Shown: positions 8,166 through 17,900 of the stretch, piece after piece
Layout of the letters: every line of letters begins with the position of its first letter
Position numbering within the stretch: the stretch's first letter is position 1
Assembly: GCF_003710105.1 (NCBI RefSeq)
Contig: NZ_CP033325.1
Location: 1,922,001-1,986,000 of the forward strand
Source: Georgenia faecalis
Lineage (GTDB): Bacteria > Actinomycetota > Actinomycetes > Actinomycetales > Actinomycetaceae
Length of the DNA stretch: 64,000 nt
Direction: 5' to 3'
Translations under genes and position numbers: made by a program
The notes under the pieces: model-generated
Databases searched by the model: none
Told to the model about the DNA's origin: nothing
What the model saw: the letters and a program-made list of their open reading frames with translations, nothing else

Positions 8166-8419
8166 GCCAGCTGGCTGCGGTGGTGGACGAGGAAGCACCG
8201 CGAGCAGGTGAACTCGTCCGCCTGGCGCGGGAGGACCCGCACGGAGAGCTCCTCGCCGCTCAGGTCGGCGCCGGGGAGCTCGAAGCCCTCAGCCGCCTCG
8301 ATCTCGTCCTCGTCGACCGCGCCGGAGTTCTTCTCGGCCCGTCGGGCCTTGAGCTCCTCGATGGAGTCCTCGGAGAGGTCTTCCTCGTTCTTGCGCGGTG
8401 CGTCGTAATCGGTCGCCAT
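8120..8419 (-). CDS. DUF4193 zinc-ribbon protein
   Basis: A 99-residue actinobacterial protein (Rv2699c position) beginning MATDYDAPR, highly acidic in its first half, and ending in a zinc ribbon: CSRC near residue 72 and CSEC at 94-97. An RNA polymerase- or nucleic acid-associated role is plausible for such a ribbon but unproven. Its 3' end overlaps the DUF3093 gene tail to tail by 46 nt. About 155 nt upstream separate it from the inositol monophosphatase gene. Confidence 0.85.
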   Translation of the reverse strand: MATDYDAPRKNEEDLSEDSIEELKARRAEKNSGAVDEDEIEAAEGFELPGADLSGEELSVRVLPRQADEFTCSRCFLVHHRSQLAYEDGGQLVCSECAA

Positions 8420-8574
8420 GAAGACGTCACGCTCCGGTTCTGGTGGGTCGTTGGTCGGTCAACCTCAGCAACGCAGCAGAGCGCACGTTGTTCCCGAGGC
8501 ACCCGGATTGTGCACCATCGGGCTGGGCGGCGCCGCATCAGCAGGGCCTTGGCGGCCCCAGCGTGGCGAACGCC

Positions 8575-9447
8575 TCAGCCGGCGACGCCGGTCCGGGCGC
8601 CCGCGATCGCGCCCGCGAGGGACGCGGCGAGGTCGGGATGGGCGGCGATCGTCATCCCCGGCCCGGCCGGATCGTCGCCCAGGCCGCGGACCACGCCCCC
8701 GACCTCGCTGACGAGGAGGGCGCCGGCGGCCATGTCCCACGGGTTGAGGTACTCCTCGTAGTGGGCGTCGAGGCTCCCGGCGGCGACGTGGCACAGGTCC
8801 ACGGCCGCCGACCCGAGCCGACGGATGTCGCGCACCTGGGGCAGCAGCTCGGCGACGACGCGGCCCTGGGCGGCACGTCCTGCGGCCGAGTAGCTGAAGC
8901 CGGTGCCGACGAGGGCGCGCTCCAGCGGCGGCGGACCCGCCAGGGGCGCCAGCCGTACGCCGTCGGCGAACGCGCCCGCGCCGCGCCCGGCGGTCCAGGT
9001 GCGCCCCAGCGCGGGGGCGTGGACGCACCCGGCGAGCAGCGTCCACGACGCCGGGTCGGGCGGGCCGGCGACCACGGCGACGCTCACGGAGTAGTGCGGC
9101 AGGCCGTAGAGGAAGTTCACCGTGCCGTCGATGGGGTCGATGACCCACGTGAGGCCGGACGTGCCGGGGCGGGTCTCCTCCTCCTCACCGAGGATGGCGT
9201 CGTCGGGCCGGGCCGCGGTGATCTCGGCGCGCAGGAGCCGCTCGGCCGCCTCGTCCACCTCGGTGACGACGTCGACCGAGCTCGACTTCGTGCGGGCGAC
9301 CGTCACGGTCGTGGTGCGGGCGGCCTCGGCCACCACGCGGCCGGCCTGCCGGGCCAGCCGCTCGGCGAGCTCCATGAGGGCGGCGACGTCGACGCCCGGC
9401 GGCAACCCGTCCCCCGTGCCGCGTGCGTCCCGGTCGTGCGTTCCCAT
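8575..9447 (-). CDS. Inositol monophosphatase family protein (SuhB-like)
   Basis: A Mg2+-dependent sugar phosphatase of 290 residues. Metal-binding motifs are present in order: GEEEE (about 90), WVIDPIDGTVNF (about 102-113) and LNPWDMAAGALLVSEVGG (about 236). Family members release inositol from inositol-1-phosphate, here a likely source for phosphatidylinositol and mycothiol; FBPase or histidinol-phosphate phosphatase activity cannot be excluded. The ATG is preceded by AAGGAGG. Position equals suhB Rv2701c, two genes from sigA in mycobacteria. Confidence 0.88.
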   Translation of the reverse strand: MGTHDRDARGTGDGLPPGVDVAALMELAERLARQAGRVVAEAARTTTVTVARTKSSSVDVVTEVDEAAERLLRAEITAARPDDAILGEEEETRPGTSGLTWVIDPIDGTVNFLYGLPHYSVSVAVVAGPPDPASWTLLAGCVHAPALGRTWTAGRGAGAFADGVRLAPLAGPPPLERALVGTGFSYSAAGRAAQGRVVAELLPQVRDIRRLGSAAVDLCHVAAGSLDAHYEEYLNPWDMAAGALLVSEVGGVVRGLGDDPAGPGMTIAAHPDLAASLAGAIAGARTGVAG

Positions 9448-9582
9448 CTGGTCCTCCTTCGTCGCGGCGTACCCCGGCCATGATGTCCCTCACCCCCGCC
9501 GGAGGCGAACACACCGGACCCAATGCGCGGCCGGGGCCGGATCGGGTGGCACCCTCGGTACATACCCTCGAGGGAGGACGAC

Positions 9583-10683
9583 ATGGTCGAGCTTGAACTG
9601 CTCGGGTTGCACAGCGATGGCGAGCACCTCACGCTCACCGGCCCGAACGGGCAGCAGTACCGGCTCCTCGTCGACGACGCGTTACGCGCCGCCGTCCGCC
9701 GGGACCGCGCCCAGCTCGAGCAGCTCCGGGCGGCGGGAACGTCGCCGCTGCGCCCCAAGGACATCCAGGCGCGCATCCGCGCCGGCGCGAGCGCTGCGGA
9801 CGTCGCGGAGGAGGCGGGTCTGCCGGTCGAGCACGTCCGGCGGTACGAGGGCCCGGTCCTCGCCGAGCGGACCTGGGTGGTCGAGCAGGCCCGACGCTTC
9901 GCCATCGGCCGGTCCGAGGGGGCACCCGAGCTGGGCGACCTCGTCGTGGACCGCCTGGCCGCGCGCGGTGTGACCACCGGTGACCTCGAGTGGGACGCGG
10001 TCCGCAGCGCGGGCAAGTCCTGGGAGGTCCTCGTCCGCTTCGTCGCCGGGGACCGCCGGCGGGAGGCGCGCTGGGAGGCGGACCTCACGTCCCGCGCCGT
10101 CCACGCGCTCGACGACGAGAGCCGGTGGCTGTCGGAGACGGACCTGAGCACCCCGCCCAGCGCCGCCCGGCGGCACCTCGTCCCCGTGCCCGTGCGGCTG
10201 TACGCGCCCGAGCCCGAGACGGACCTCGGTCCCGCCATCGCCGCCGTCGACGCCACCCTCCACCTGGGCGGCGACCCGCAGCCCGTGGAGGAGGACCCCA
10301 CTGAGGGCCTGCTCGCCGAGCTCAGCGCGAGCCGCGGCACGCGTCAGGAGCTCGACCTCGGGATCGAGGACGACATCCTCGGAGCGCTCGACCTGCCGCC
10401 CGCGGCGCACCCGCCGGCCTCGCGGGCCGAGCACGCCGGGGACGCGCACGTGCTGTCCCTGCCGCCCCGTGGGCCCGACCGCCCCGTCCGGCCCGAGACA
10501 CCGCGCCCGGAGGAGCACGCACCGGCCGAGGAGCCTGCGGAGCGTCGCGCCGAGGCGCCCGCGCCGACCGCCGAGGACCCCGCCGGGCAGCCGGAGCAGG
10601 CCCCGCGGCGCGCGCGCACCAAGGGGCGGCGCACGAGCGTCCCGAGCTGGGACGAGATCGTCTTCGGCGCCAAGCCCGAGTGA
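9583..10683 (+). CDS. sepH: Septation protein SepH
   Basis: A 366-residue cytoplasmic cell-division protein. In Streptomyces SepH binds FtsZ and promotes its assembly. The N-terminal conserved region (VELELLGLHSDGEHL, residues 2-16) is followed by a helix-turn-helix-like segment (IQARIRAGASAADVAEEAGL, about 62-81) and WEVLVRFVAGDRRREARW (about 150), the family core. The C-terminal 150 residues are proline- and glutamate-rich, disordered in appearance, and end PSWDEIVFGAK, a typical SepH tail. The ATG at 9583 has GAGGGAGGA upstream. Two strong hairpins follow the stop. Confidence 0.92.
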   Translation: MVELELLGLHSDGEHLTLTGPNGQQYRLLVDDALRAAVRRDRAQLEQLRAAGTSPLRPKDIQARIRAGASAADVAEEAGLPVEHVRRYEGPVLAERTWVVEQARRFAIGRSEGAPELGDLVVDRLAARGVTTGDLEWDAVRSAGKSWEVLVRFVAGDRRREARWEADLTSRAVHALDDESRWLSETDLSTPPSAARRHLVPVPVRLYAPEPETDLGPAIAAVDATLHLGGDPQPVEEDPTEGLLAELSASRGTRQELDLGIEDDILGALDLPPAAHPPASRAEHAGDAHVLSLPPRGPDRPVRPETPRPEEHAPAEEPAERRAEAPAPTAEDPAGQPEQAPRRARTKGRRTSVPSWDEIVFGAKPE

Positions 10684-10744
10684 GCGTGCGGCGGGGCACC
10701 GCCGCACGCCCGCACGTCCGGCCCCTCCCCCCCGGGAGGGGCCG
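10684..10744. terminator. Two tandem hairpins between convergent genes
   Basis: A perfect 11-bp stem with a GGCA loop (10684-10709) starts right after the sepH stop and is followed by an 11-bp stem with a CCCC loop (10719-10744). They sit between convergent sepH and the phosphodiesterase gene, and neither has a U-tract. They probably act as a bidirectional, GC-type terminator. Confidence 0.7.
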
Positions 10745-10774
10745 CACCGCGTCCCCAGGGGCCTTGCACGCCGG

Positions 10775-11938
10775 TCAGACGACCGTGCGCACCAGCGGGA
10801 CGAGGACCTCGTCCGGCGTGAGCGAGCCATGCACGCCGACCAGGGCGATGGACTCCGCCGTCTGAGTGCGGGAGTCGACGACGGCGCGGCGCTCCCGGGC
10901 GGCGACGACGATGTCGCCGAGGACCGAGCGGTGCCGCTCGGCCACGTCGCCGAACAGCCCGGCGGCCTCGGCCTCCTCCCGCAGGAGTACCCACGCGGTG
11001 TCCCCGAGGACGTCGCGCCAGCGCTCGGCGACGGCGGCGGCCGTGCCCGGGCGGGTGTGGACGTGCACCGCCCGCGGCTCCCCGGCGACCACCTCGACGT
11101 CCTGCGCGAGACCCGGCGTCTCGGCCACGTCGATGCGGGAGTCCGGCCCCAGGTCGACCATGCCGTGGTCGGCGGTGACGAGCAGCAGGGTCCCGCGCGG
11201 GAGCTCCCGCGCCAGCCGGGCGAGCTCGGCGTCCATCGCCTCGACCTCGTCGCCCCACTGCCGCGACCCCCAGCCGTGCTGGTGGCCCATCTTGTCCACG
11301 TCGCCCCAGTACAGGTAGACGACGTCGGCGTCCCCGGAACGCAGGAGCGCCGTCGTGACGTCCACGCGGGCGGCGAGGCTCCCCGCGGCGAGGAACCGTG
11401 GGCCCCGCAACGCGGCCTCGGTCAGGCCCGAGCCGACGAACCGGGCGGGCCCGACGGAGACGATCGACGGCCCCTGCCCGCCGAGGCGCTCGGCGAGCGT
11501 GGGGACCTGCTGCCACTCGCGCGGGTGGACGGCCGTCTCCTCCCAGGAGATGAGGTTGAGGAGGGCGCCGTCGGCCGGGTTGCGCACGGTGTACCCCAGC
11601 ATCCCCGTGGTGCCGGGGACCTCGCCGGTGCCGAGCATGGTGAGGCTCGTCGCCGTGGTCGAGGGGTAGCCGCTGGTGAGGGTGAGGGCATCGGGCAGCT
11701 GGGAGCGCAGGAAGGGGGCGTGGCCGCCGCGCTCGGCGAGCATCTGCGCGCCGAGCCCGTCGACGAGGACGATGCACACGCGCCGCGCGCGAGGCAGCCC
11801 GAGGAGCTCACGGTCCTGCGCGGACGTCCGACCGGCGCTCGTCGTCGGGGCGCCGACCGCGTCCAGCGCGGCCGGCAGGACCGCCCGCAGGCACGCACCG
11901 GCATAGTCGGGCAGCGTGAGCCCGTCGGGAACGGTCAT
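10775..11938 (-). CDS. Alkaline phosphatase/nucleotide pyrophosphatase superfamily protein
   Basis: A 387-residue metalloenzyme of the type I phosphodiesterase family. It shows IVLVDGLGAQML (first metal Asp, about 55), the nucleophile Thr in GYPSTTATSL (about 94), YLYWGDVDKMGHQHGWGS (metal Asp and His, about 215) and VTADHGMVDLG (about 260). It likely cleaves phosphodiester or pyrophosphate bonds of an unknown substrate. The ATG overlaps the stop of the DUF5998 gene by 4 nt; this enzyme is the last of a three-gene operon starting with the GNAT/CoA-ligase fusion. Confidence 0.87.
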   Translation of the reverse strand: MTVPDGLTLPDYAGACLRAVLPAALDAVGAPTTSAGRTSAQDRELLGLPRARRVCIVLVDGLGAQMLAERGGHAPFLRSQLPDALTLTSGYPSTTATSLTMLGTGEVPGTTGMLGYTVRNPADGALLNLISWEETAVHPREWQQVPTLAERLGGQGPSIVSVGPARFVGSGLTEAALRGPRFLAAGSLAARVDVTTALLRSGDADVVYLYWGDVDKMGHQHGWGSRQWGDEVEAMDAELARLARELPRGTLLLVTADHGMVDLGPDSRIDVAETPGLAQDVEVVAGEPRAVHVHTRPGTAAAVAERWRDVLGDTAWVLLREEAEAAGLFGDVAERHRSVLGDIVVAARERRAVVDSRTQTAESIALVGVHGSLTPDEVLVPLVRTVV

Positions 11939-12498
11939 GCCCGGCCCACCGTCGCGGCGGAGAGGTCGCGGGCGAACTGCAGGGCGCGGGCCAGGGCGCG
12001 GGACCCCTCCGCCTGCTCGCTCACCCGCACGACGACGTCGTCGGGGCTGAGCAGCCCGGTGTAGCCGTGGTCGGCCTCGCACGCCGGGTCGTCGCACGCC
12101 ATCGGCTCGAGGTCGAGGCGCTGGATGGCCCCCCAGCCGACGGCGACGGTGAGCTCGGTCACCTGCATGCCGCCGCGCGTGCGGGCCGGGTCGGCGACGC
12201 CGTGGGTGAGGGCGACCGAGGAGATCCGGTGCAGGGGCACCGCCTCCGTGGTGGCCGAGGCCGACGGCACCTCCCCGGCGGTGTCGTCGACGTGGGCGAT
12301 GACGAGCCGGGTCGGCGTCAGCACGAGTGCGGTGAGGTGCCGGCGCACCTCCGTGTCGAAGGTCGTCTCGGGGTGGACGAGGAAGGAGATGACGGGCTCG
12401 CCGGCGAGGGCGACCTCGAGCACCCGGGCCACGAGCTCCGGGTAGTACCCCGCCCGGTCGAGGTCGGACCGCAGCTGGTCCGCGAGGTTGGACGTCAT
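11935..12498 (-). CDS. DUF5998 family protein
   Basis: A 187-residue soluble actinobacterial protein: [19 protein letters not shown] near the start, [19 protein letters not shown] in the middle and a cysteine pair in [14 protein letters not shown] (about 140). No enzyme signature is visible. The ATG at 12498 overlaps the stop of the GNAT/CoA-ligase gene as ATGA; a GTG five codons upstream (12513) is possible, but the coupling used throughout this operon favours the ATG. Confidence 0.82.
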   Translation of the reverse strand: MTSNLADQLRSDLDRAGYYPELVARVLEVALAGEPVISFLVHPETTFDTEVRRHLTALVLTPTRLVIAHVDDTAGEVPSASATTEAVPLHRISSVALTHGVADPARTRGGMQVTELTVAVGWGAIQRLDLEPMACDDPACEADHGYTGLLSPDDVVVRVSEQAEGSRALARALQFARDLSAATVGRA

Positions 12499-15242
12499 GT
12501 CGGGGATGGCCACGGCTCCATCTTGGCACCTGCGGACCCCGACCCGGGAAGCACCCGTCGGCCGCCGTCCGCGCGCCCGGGCCGGGACACCTCCACGACG
12601 GCCGACAGGACCGACGCCCCCGACCGCGCGACGAGGACCGGGTTGAGCACCAGGCGGGCCACCTCGGGCAGGTCGTCGGTGAGCACCGACACCCGCCCGA
12701 GGACGTCCTCGAGGGCGGCGACGTCGAGGACCGGCAGGCCGCGGTGGCCGAAGAGGCGGGGGGCGGCGCGGACGGAGCGCACCATGTCGGCGACGTCCAC
12801 GTCGGTGAGCGGCGGCACACGGAACGCGACGTCGCCGAGGAGCTCGACGGCGTCCCCGCCGAGGCCGAAGGACACCACGGGGCCGAAGAGGGCGTCCTCC
12901 ACGCCCCGCACGACGCAGGCGACCCCGGCCGGGGCCATCACCTGGACGTCGAAGGCCGCCCCGGGCCCGGCGATCGGCTCGAGGTGCGTGCGCATGGCCC
13001 GCATCGCCTCGCGCAGCTCGTCGGGGCCGGTGAGGTCGAGCCGGACCCCGCCGAGGTCGGCGCGGTGGCGCAGCACCTCGTCGCTGGTCTTGAGGGCCAC
13101 GGGCCAGCCGAGCCGCTCGGCGGCCGCCACGGCCTCCTCGACGTCGGCGACGCGCTCCGCGGGCAGGACCGTGAGGCCGTAGCAGGCGAGGAGCTCGGCG
13201 GACTGCTCCGGGGCGAGCCGGGCGGTCTGCCCGGGGCCGAGGTCCCGGACCGTCGGCGCGAGGAGTGCGCGCGCCCGGCCGGGCGCGATCCCCGGCGGGT
13301 CGACGAGCTCGCCCCGCTCGCTCGTCGTCCACCGGGCGTAGCGCACGGCGCCGGCGAGCGCCGCGACGGCGTCCTGGACGGACGCGAAGGTGGGGACGGT
13401 GCGCGCGGTGCCGTCGGGCCCGGGGGCGCTCAGCCCGGCGGTGACGCCCACGGGGCCGTCAAGGTAGGCGAGCACCGGGCGGCCGTCCCGCGCCGCGGCG
13501 GCGGCGAGGACGCGGGCGATGGCGTCGTCGGCCGCCCCCAGGGGCGGCACGTGGACGACGACGAGGGCGTCCCAGTCGCTCCGGCGCGCGACCTCCTCCA
13601 GGGCCGCGGCGTACTCGCCGGCCCCGGCGAGGGGCGCCAGCGCCGGGTGGACGTCGACGACGTCGAGGCCGTGGGCGCGGGCCGCGCCCCCGACGAGGGA
13701 GGTGAGCGGGCCGGAGTTGGCGAGGACGCCCACGCGCCCGCCGGCGGGCAGGGGCTGGGTGGCGAAGAGCTGGGCGAGGTCGAGGAGCTCGGGGACGCCG
13801 CGGGCGCGCAGCACCCCGGCCTGGTCGAGCAGCTGCGCGAGGACGCGCTGGGGCTCCCGGGTGGTCCGTACGGCGTGCCCCGGGGGGACCACCTGGCCGG
13901 TCTGCCCGGACACGACCGCGATGACCGGGCGGGTCGCGCTGAGCCGGCGGGCGATGCGGGAGAACTTGCGCGGGTTGCCGATGGACTCGAGGTGGACGGC
14001 GGCGACGGCGGTGCCCGGGTCGTCGAGCCAGAACTGCATGGTGTCGTTGCCGGACACGTCGGCCCGGTTGCCGGCGGAGAGCAGGCTGTGGACCCCCAGC
14101 CCGCGCCGCTGCGCCGTCGCGGCGAGGATGGACCCCGCGGCCGCCGACTGGCAGAAGATCCCCACCCGTCCGTCCGGCAGCCCCGGGCGCAGGGTGACGT
14201 CGAGGCGGCCGCCCTCCCCCGCCGCGACCAGCCCGAACGAGGCGGGGCCCACCAGGCGCATCCCGTACGCCCGGGTGCGCCGCAGGAGCTCGCGCTGGAG
14301 CCGCTCGCCGGCCGGGCCGGTCTCGGCGAAACCGCCGGAGAGGACGACGACGGCGTGGGCGCCGAGCCGGCCGCACGCGTCGACGGCGGCGAGCACCTCC
14401 TCCTCCCGGCCGGCGAGGACGGCCAGGTCGACCGGGCCGGTGACGTCGGCGAGGCGCTCGTACCGGGCCGGGCGCGGGCCGGGCGCGTCGCCCGCGCCGT
14501 CGCCGAGCCCGTCGCCCGGGTCCACCGCGACGAGGTGCGCGGGGCCGGTGAACCCGCCCGCGAGGAGGGAGGCGGCGGCGCGCTCGGCGAGGACGTGCTC
14601 CGGCCCACCGAGGCCGACGACGAGCACCGACGACGCCGAGAGCAGGGCCCGCATGCTGTGCGACTCGGCGCGCTGCTCGCGCTCGGCCATGACGGACCAC
14701 GAGCGGCCCGTCTCCTCGATGTCGAAGGAGACGAGCAGGACGCCGTCGTCGAGGACCTGCGTCACCTCGTAGCCGGCGTCCCGGAAGACGCCGATCATCC
14801 GGGAGTTGGCGGGGAGGACCTCGGCGGTGAAGCGGAGGATCCCCCGTTCGCGCCCGGCGGCGGCGAGGTGCTCGAGGAGGACGGAGCCGAGGCCGCGGCC
14901 GTGCTCGGAGTCGGCGACGTAGAACGCCACCTCGGCCTCGGTGCCGTCGTCGATCCGGTCGTAGCGGCCGACCGCGAGGATCTCCTCGCCGCTGGTGAGC
15001 ACGAGCGCCACCCGGTCGTCGTGGTCGACGTGGGTGAAGCGGTGGAGGTCCCGCTCGCTGAGGCGCTCCATGGGCGCGAAGAAGCGGTAGTACACCGACA
15101 TCGGCGACTGCCGCAGGTGCATCCGCTGGAGGGCGTCGGCGTCGGCCGGCCGGATGGGGCGGATGTGCATGGGGACGCCGTCGCGCAGCACGACGTCCGC
15201 CTCCCAGTGCACCGGGTAGGGCGCGACGGCGTCCTCGCTCAT
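12495..15242 (-). CDS. GNAT protein acetyltransferase fused to ADP-forming acyl-CoA synthetase domain (Pat type, GNAT first)
   Basis: A 915-residue fusion. Residues 1-175 are a GNAT domain (acetyl-CoA loop in [13 protein letters not shown] about 113). After a linker come a CoA-binding domain ([11 protein letters not shown], about 205), a succinyl-CoA ligase-like domain and an ATP-grasp domain ([21 protein letters not shown]). Such proteins acetylate lysines, notably of acyl-CoA synthetases, and this GNAT-first order is found in actinobacterial Pat enzymes. The SHTGAL block that carries the phospho-histidine of true ADP-forming ligases is replaced near residue 460 by [12 protein letters not shown], so the ligase half is probably a sensor. 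TAGGCT 6 nt before the ATG suggests a leaderless start. Confidence 0.88.
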   Translation of the reverse strand: MSEDAVAPYPVHWEADVVLRDGVPMHIRPIRPADADALQRMHLRQSPMSVYYRFFAPMERLSERDLHRFTHVDHDDRVALVLTSGEEILAVGRYDRIDDGTEAEVAFYVADSEHGRGLGSVLLEHLAAAGRERGILRFTAEVLPANSRMIGVFRDAGYEVTQVLDDGVLLVSFDIEETGRSWSVMAEREQRAESHSMRALLSASSVLVVGLGGPEHVLAERAAASLLAGGFTGPAHLVAVDPGDGLGDGAGDAPGPRPARYERLADVTGPVDLAVLAGREEEVLAAVDACGRLGAHAVVVLSGGFAETGPAGERLQRELLRRTRAYGMRLVGPASFGLVAAGEGGRLDVTLRPGLPDGRVGIFCQSAAAGSILAATAQRRGLGVHSLLSAGNRADVSGNDTMQFWLDDPGTAVAAVHLESIGNPRKFSRIARRLSATRPVIAVVSGQTGQVVPPGHAVRTTREPQRVLAQLLDQAGVLRARGVPELLDLAQLFATQPLPAGGRVGVLANSGPLTSLVGGAARAHGLDVVDVHPALAPLAGAGEYAAALEEVARRSDWDALVVVHVPPLGAADDAIARVLAAAAARDGRPVLAYLDGPVGVTAGLSAPGPDGTARTVPTFASVQDAVAALAGAVRYARWTTSERGELVDPPGIAPGRARALLAPTVRDLGPGQTARLAPEQSAELLACYGLTVLPAERVADVEEAVAAAERLGWPVALKTSDEVLRHRADLGGVRLDLTGPDELREAMRAMRTHLEPIAGPGAAFDVQVMAPAGVACVVRGVEDALFGPVVSFGLGGDAVELLGDVAFRVPPLTDVDVADMVRSVRAAPRLFGHRGLPVLDVAALEDVLGRVSVLTDDLPEVARLVLNPVLVARSGASVLSAVVEVSRPGRADGGRRVLPGSGSAGAKMEPWPSPT

Positions 15243-15368
15243 GCCGTCAGCCTAGGGGGACGGCGGGGCAGGCCGCCGGGACGTCCTTCCCGGCGTCCCG
15301 CGGATCCGTCGTCCACCGTCCGGGCGAGGCGCGTCGGGCCGGGCGTCCTCGTCGGGGACAATCGGGGC

Positions 15369-17819
15369 ATGCCACGCCGCACGTCCACTCCCGCTGCGCC
15401 CGTCCCGGAGCACATCGTCGACATCGACGTCTCCGCGGAGATGCAGGGGTCGTTCCTCGAGTACGCCTACTCGGTCATCTACGCCCGGGCGCTGCCCGAC
15501 GCCCGCGACGGCCTCAAGCCGGTCCAGCGGCGGATCCTGTTCATGATGGACCAGATGGGCCTGCGCCCCGACAGGGGCCACGTGAAGTCCGCCCGCGTCG
15601 TCGGGGAGGTCATGGGCAAGCTCCACCCCCACGGGGACACGGCGATCTACGACGCCCTCGTGCGGATGGCGCAGCCGTTCTCGCTGCGGGTGCCGCTCGT
15701 CGACGGCCACGGCAACTTCGGCTCGCTCGACGACGGCCCGGCCGCCGCGCGGTACACCGAGGTGCGCCTCGCCCCGGCGGCGCTGGTGATGACGGCGGGC
15801 CTGGACGAGGACGTCGTCGACTTCGTCCCCAACTACGACAACCAGCTCACGCAGCCCGAGGTCCTGCCCTCCGCACTGCCCAACCTGCTCGTCAACGGCG
15901 CGTCCGGGATCGCGGTGGGCATGGCGACGAACATGCCCCCGCACAACCTCGTCGAGGTCGTCGCGGCCGCCCGGCACCTCATCGCCCACCCCGACGCCAC
16001 CCTCGAGGAGCTGTGCCGCTTCGTGCCCGGCCCCGACCTGCCCTCGGGGGGCAAGATCGTGGGGCTCGAGGGCGTGCGCGACGCCTACGCCACCGGCCGC
16101 GGCAGCTTCCGCACCCGCGCCACGACGCACATCGAGTCGATCACGGCCCGCCGGCGCGGCATCGTCGTCACCGAGCTGCCCTACCTCGTCGGCCCCGAGC
16201 GGGTCATCGAGAAGATCAAGGAGGCCGTCCAGGCGAAGAAGCTCCAGGGCATCGCCGACGTCGCCGACCTCACCGACCGCGAGCACGGCCTGCGCCTGGT
16301 CATCGAGGTGAAGAACGCCTTCAACCCCGAGGCGGTCCTCGCCCAGCTCTACCGCTACACCCCCATGGAGGAGTCCTTCGGGGTGAACAACGTCGCGCTC
16401 GTCGACGGCCAGCCGCGCACCCTCGGGCTGCGCGAGCTCCTCGACGTCTACGTCCGCCACCGGATCACCGTGGTGCGGCGCCGCACGGAGCACCGCCTGG
16501 CCCGCCGACGCGAGCGCGCCCACCTCGTCGAGGGCCTCCTGCTCGCCATCGCCGACATCGACGAGGTCATCGCCGTCATCCGCGGCTCCGACGACGCCGA
16601 GGTGGCTCGCACGCGCCTCATGACGGTCTTCGACCTCTCCGAGCCGCAGGCGGACTTCATCCTCGCGCTCCGGCTGCGCCGCCTCACGAAGTTCTCCCGC
16701 CTCGAGCTGGAGAACGAGCGCGACGCCCTCGTCGAGGAGATCGCCGCGCTGGAGGCGATCCTCGCGGACGAGGCGCGGCTGCGGACCGTCGTCTCCGACG
16801 AGCTCGCGCAGGTGGCGGCCGAGCACGGCACGCCGCGGCGCACCGTCCTCCTCGAGCACGCGGGCGGGCCGGCGACGTCCGCCGAGACGCTGCGCGGCTC
16901 CGCCGTCCCCCTCGAGGTCCCCGACGGGCCGTGCTGGGTCCTCCTGTCCGGCACGGGTCTGCTCGCCCGCGTCGAGGACGCGCCGCGCCGCGAGGGCCCC
17001 CGCAACGCCCACGACGCCATCCGCGCCGCGGTCCCGGCGACGACCCGCGGCCACGTCGGCGTGGTGACGAGCGCCGGGCGCATCGTGCGCCTGGAGGTGC
17101 TCGACGCGCCGGCGCTGCCGCCCACCGACGCCGCCCCCGGCCTGTCGGGCGGGGCGCCCATCTCCGAGCTCGTCCCGCTCGGTCCCGGGGAGTCCGTCGT
17201 GTCCCTCGCCCGTCTCGACGACGACGCCCCCACGCTCGCGCTCGCCACCGCCGGGGGGACCGTCAAGCGCGTCAGCCCGGCGGACCGTCCCGGCAACAAG
17301 GACGCGTGGGACGTCATCGCGCTCAAGGACGGCGACACGGTGGTCGGGGCGGCGCACGCGGTGGAGACCGACCGTCTCGTCCTCGTCAGCTCCGACGGCC
17401 AGCTCCTCCAGTTCGACGCCGCCGCGGTCCGCCCGCAGGGCCGGGGCGCGGGCGGCATGGCCGGTATCCGGCTCGCCCCGGACGCCCGCGTCGTTGCCCT
17501 GGGCGTGGTCGGCCAGGACGACGTCTCCCGCAGCCTCGTCGTCACAGTGGCCGGCTCCAGCCTCGCCCTGCCGGGGACCACGCCCGGCAGTGCCAAGGTC
17601 ACGCCGCTCGACCGCTACCCCACCAAGGGGCGGGCGACGGGCGGCGTGCGGGCGCACCGCTTCCTGCGCGGGGAGGACAGCATCGTCCTCGCCTGGGCGG
17701 GCGTCGGTCCGGTCCGGGCGACCGGGGCCGGCGGGCAGGCGGTGCCGCTGCCCGAGCCCGACGAGCGCCGCGACGCCTCGGGCCAGCCGCTCGGCCTGCC
17801 GGTGGCGGCGATCGGCTGA
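15369..17819 (+). CDS. parC: DNA topoisomerase IV subunit A-like (second type II topoisomerase)
   Basis: An 816-residue GyrA/ParC protein that cuts and rejoins DNA. The active-site tyrosine is Tyr129 in ARYTEVRL. The quinolone region reads [10 protein letters not shown] with Thr91 and Asp95 at the positions of E. coli GyrA Ser83 and Asp87. A C-terminal beta-pinwheel of diverged repeats starts near residue 500. The GyrA-box QRRGGRG is not visible, which favours a decatenase over gyrase. The parE-like partner is 2.3 kb away on the other strand, not in one operon; standard gyrBA is expected elsewhere. The ATG follows GACAAT by 6 nt, so it is probably leaderless. Confidence 0.9.
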   Translation: MPRRTSTPAAPVPEHIVDIDVSAEMQGSFLEYAYSVIYARALPDARDGLKPVQRRILFMMDQMGLRPDRGHVKSARVVGEVMGKLHPHGDTAIYDALVRMAQPFSLRVPLVDGHGNFGSLDDGPAAARYTEVRLAPAALVMTAGLDEDVVDFVPNYDNQLTQPEVLPSALPNLLVNGASGIAVGMATNMPPHNLVEVVAAARHLIAHPDATLEELCRFVPGPDLPSGGKIVGLEGVRDAYATGRGSFRTRATTHIESITARRRGIVVTELPYLVGPERVIEKIKEAVQAKKLQGIADVADLTDREHGLRLVIEVKNAFNPEAVLAQLYRYTPMEESFGVNNVALVDGQPRTLGLRELLDVYVRHRITVVRRRTEHRLARRRERAHLVEGLLLAIADIDEVIAVIRGSDDAEVARTRLMTVFDLSEPQADFILALRLRRLTKFSRLELENERDALVEEIAALEAILADEARLRTVVSDELAQVAAEHGTPRRTVLLEHAGGPATSAETLRGSAVPLEVPDGPCWVLLSGTGLLARVEDAPRREGPRNAHDAIRAAVPATTRGHVGVVTSAGRIVRLEVLDAPALPPTDAAPGLSGGAPISELVPLGPGESVVSLARLDDDAPTLALATAGGTVKRVSPADRPGNKDAWDVIALKDGDTVVGAAHAVETDRLVLVSSDGQLLQFDAAAVRPQGRGAGGMAGIRLAPDARVVALGVVGQDDVSRSLVVTVAGSSLALPGTTPGSAKVTPLDRYPTKGRATGGVRAHRFLRGEDSIVLAWAGVGPVRATGAGGQAVPLPEPDERRDASGQPLGLPVAAIG

Positions 17820-17875
17820 GGCACCGGGGCGTGCCGGGCCGGAGGGCCGGCCCGGTGCGGCCCGGTGCGGCCGAT

Positions 17876-17900
17876 GACCGGCGGGCCCGGCCCGCCGGTC
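17876..17900. terminator. Bidirectional hairpin between parC and tandem-GNAT gene 1
   Basis: A perfect 12-bp inverted repeat (GACCGGCGGGCC and its complement) around one base, directly after parC and covering the stop codon of the convergent GNAT gene. A second, weaker GC-rich stem lies at about 17834-17855. No U-tract. Confidence 0.6.

Noticed and set aside
12744-15368. Very long open frame on the + strand leading into parC
   Set aside because: It is the antisense shadow of the GNAT/CoA-ligase gene; the ParC family start is the ATG at 15369 with a -10 box just upstream.
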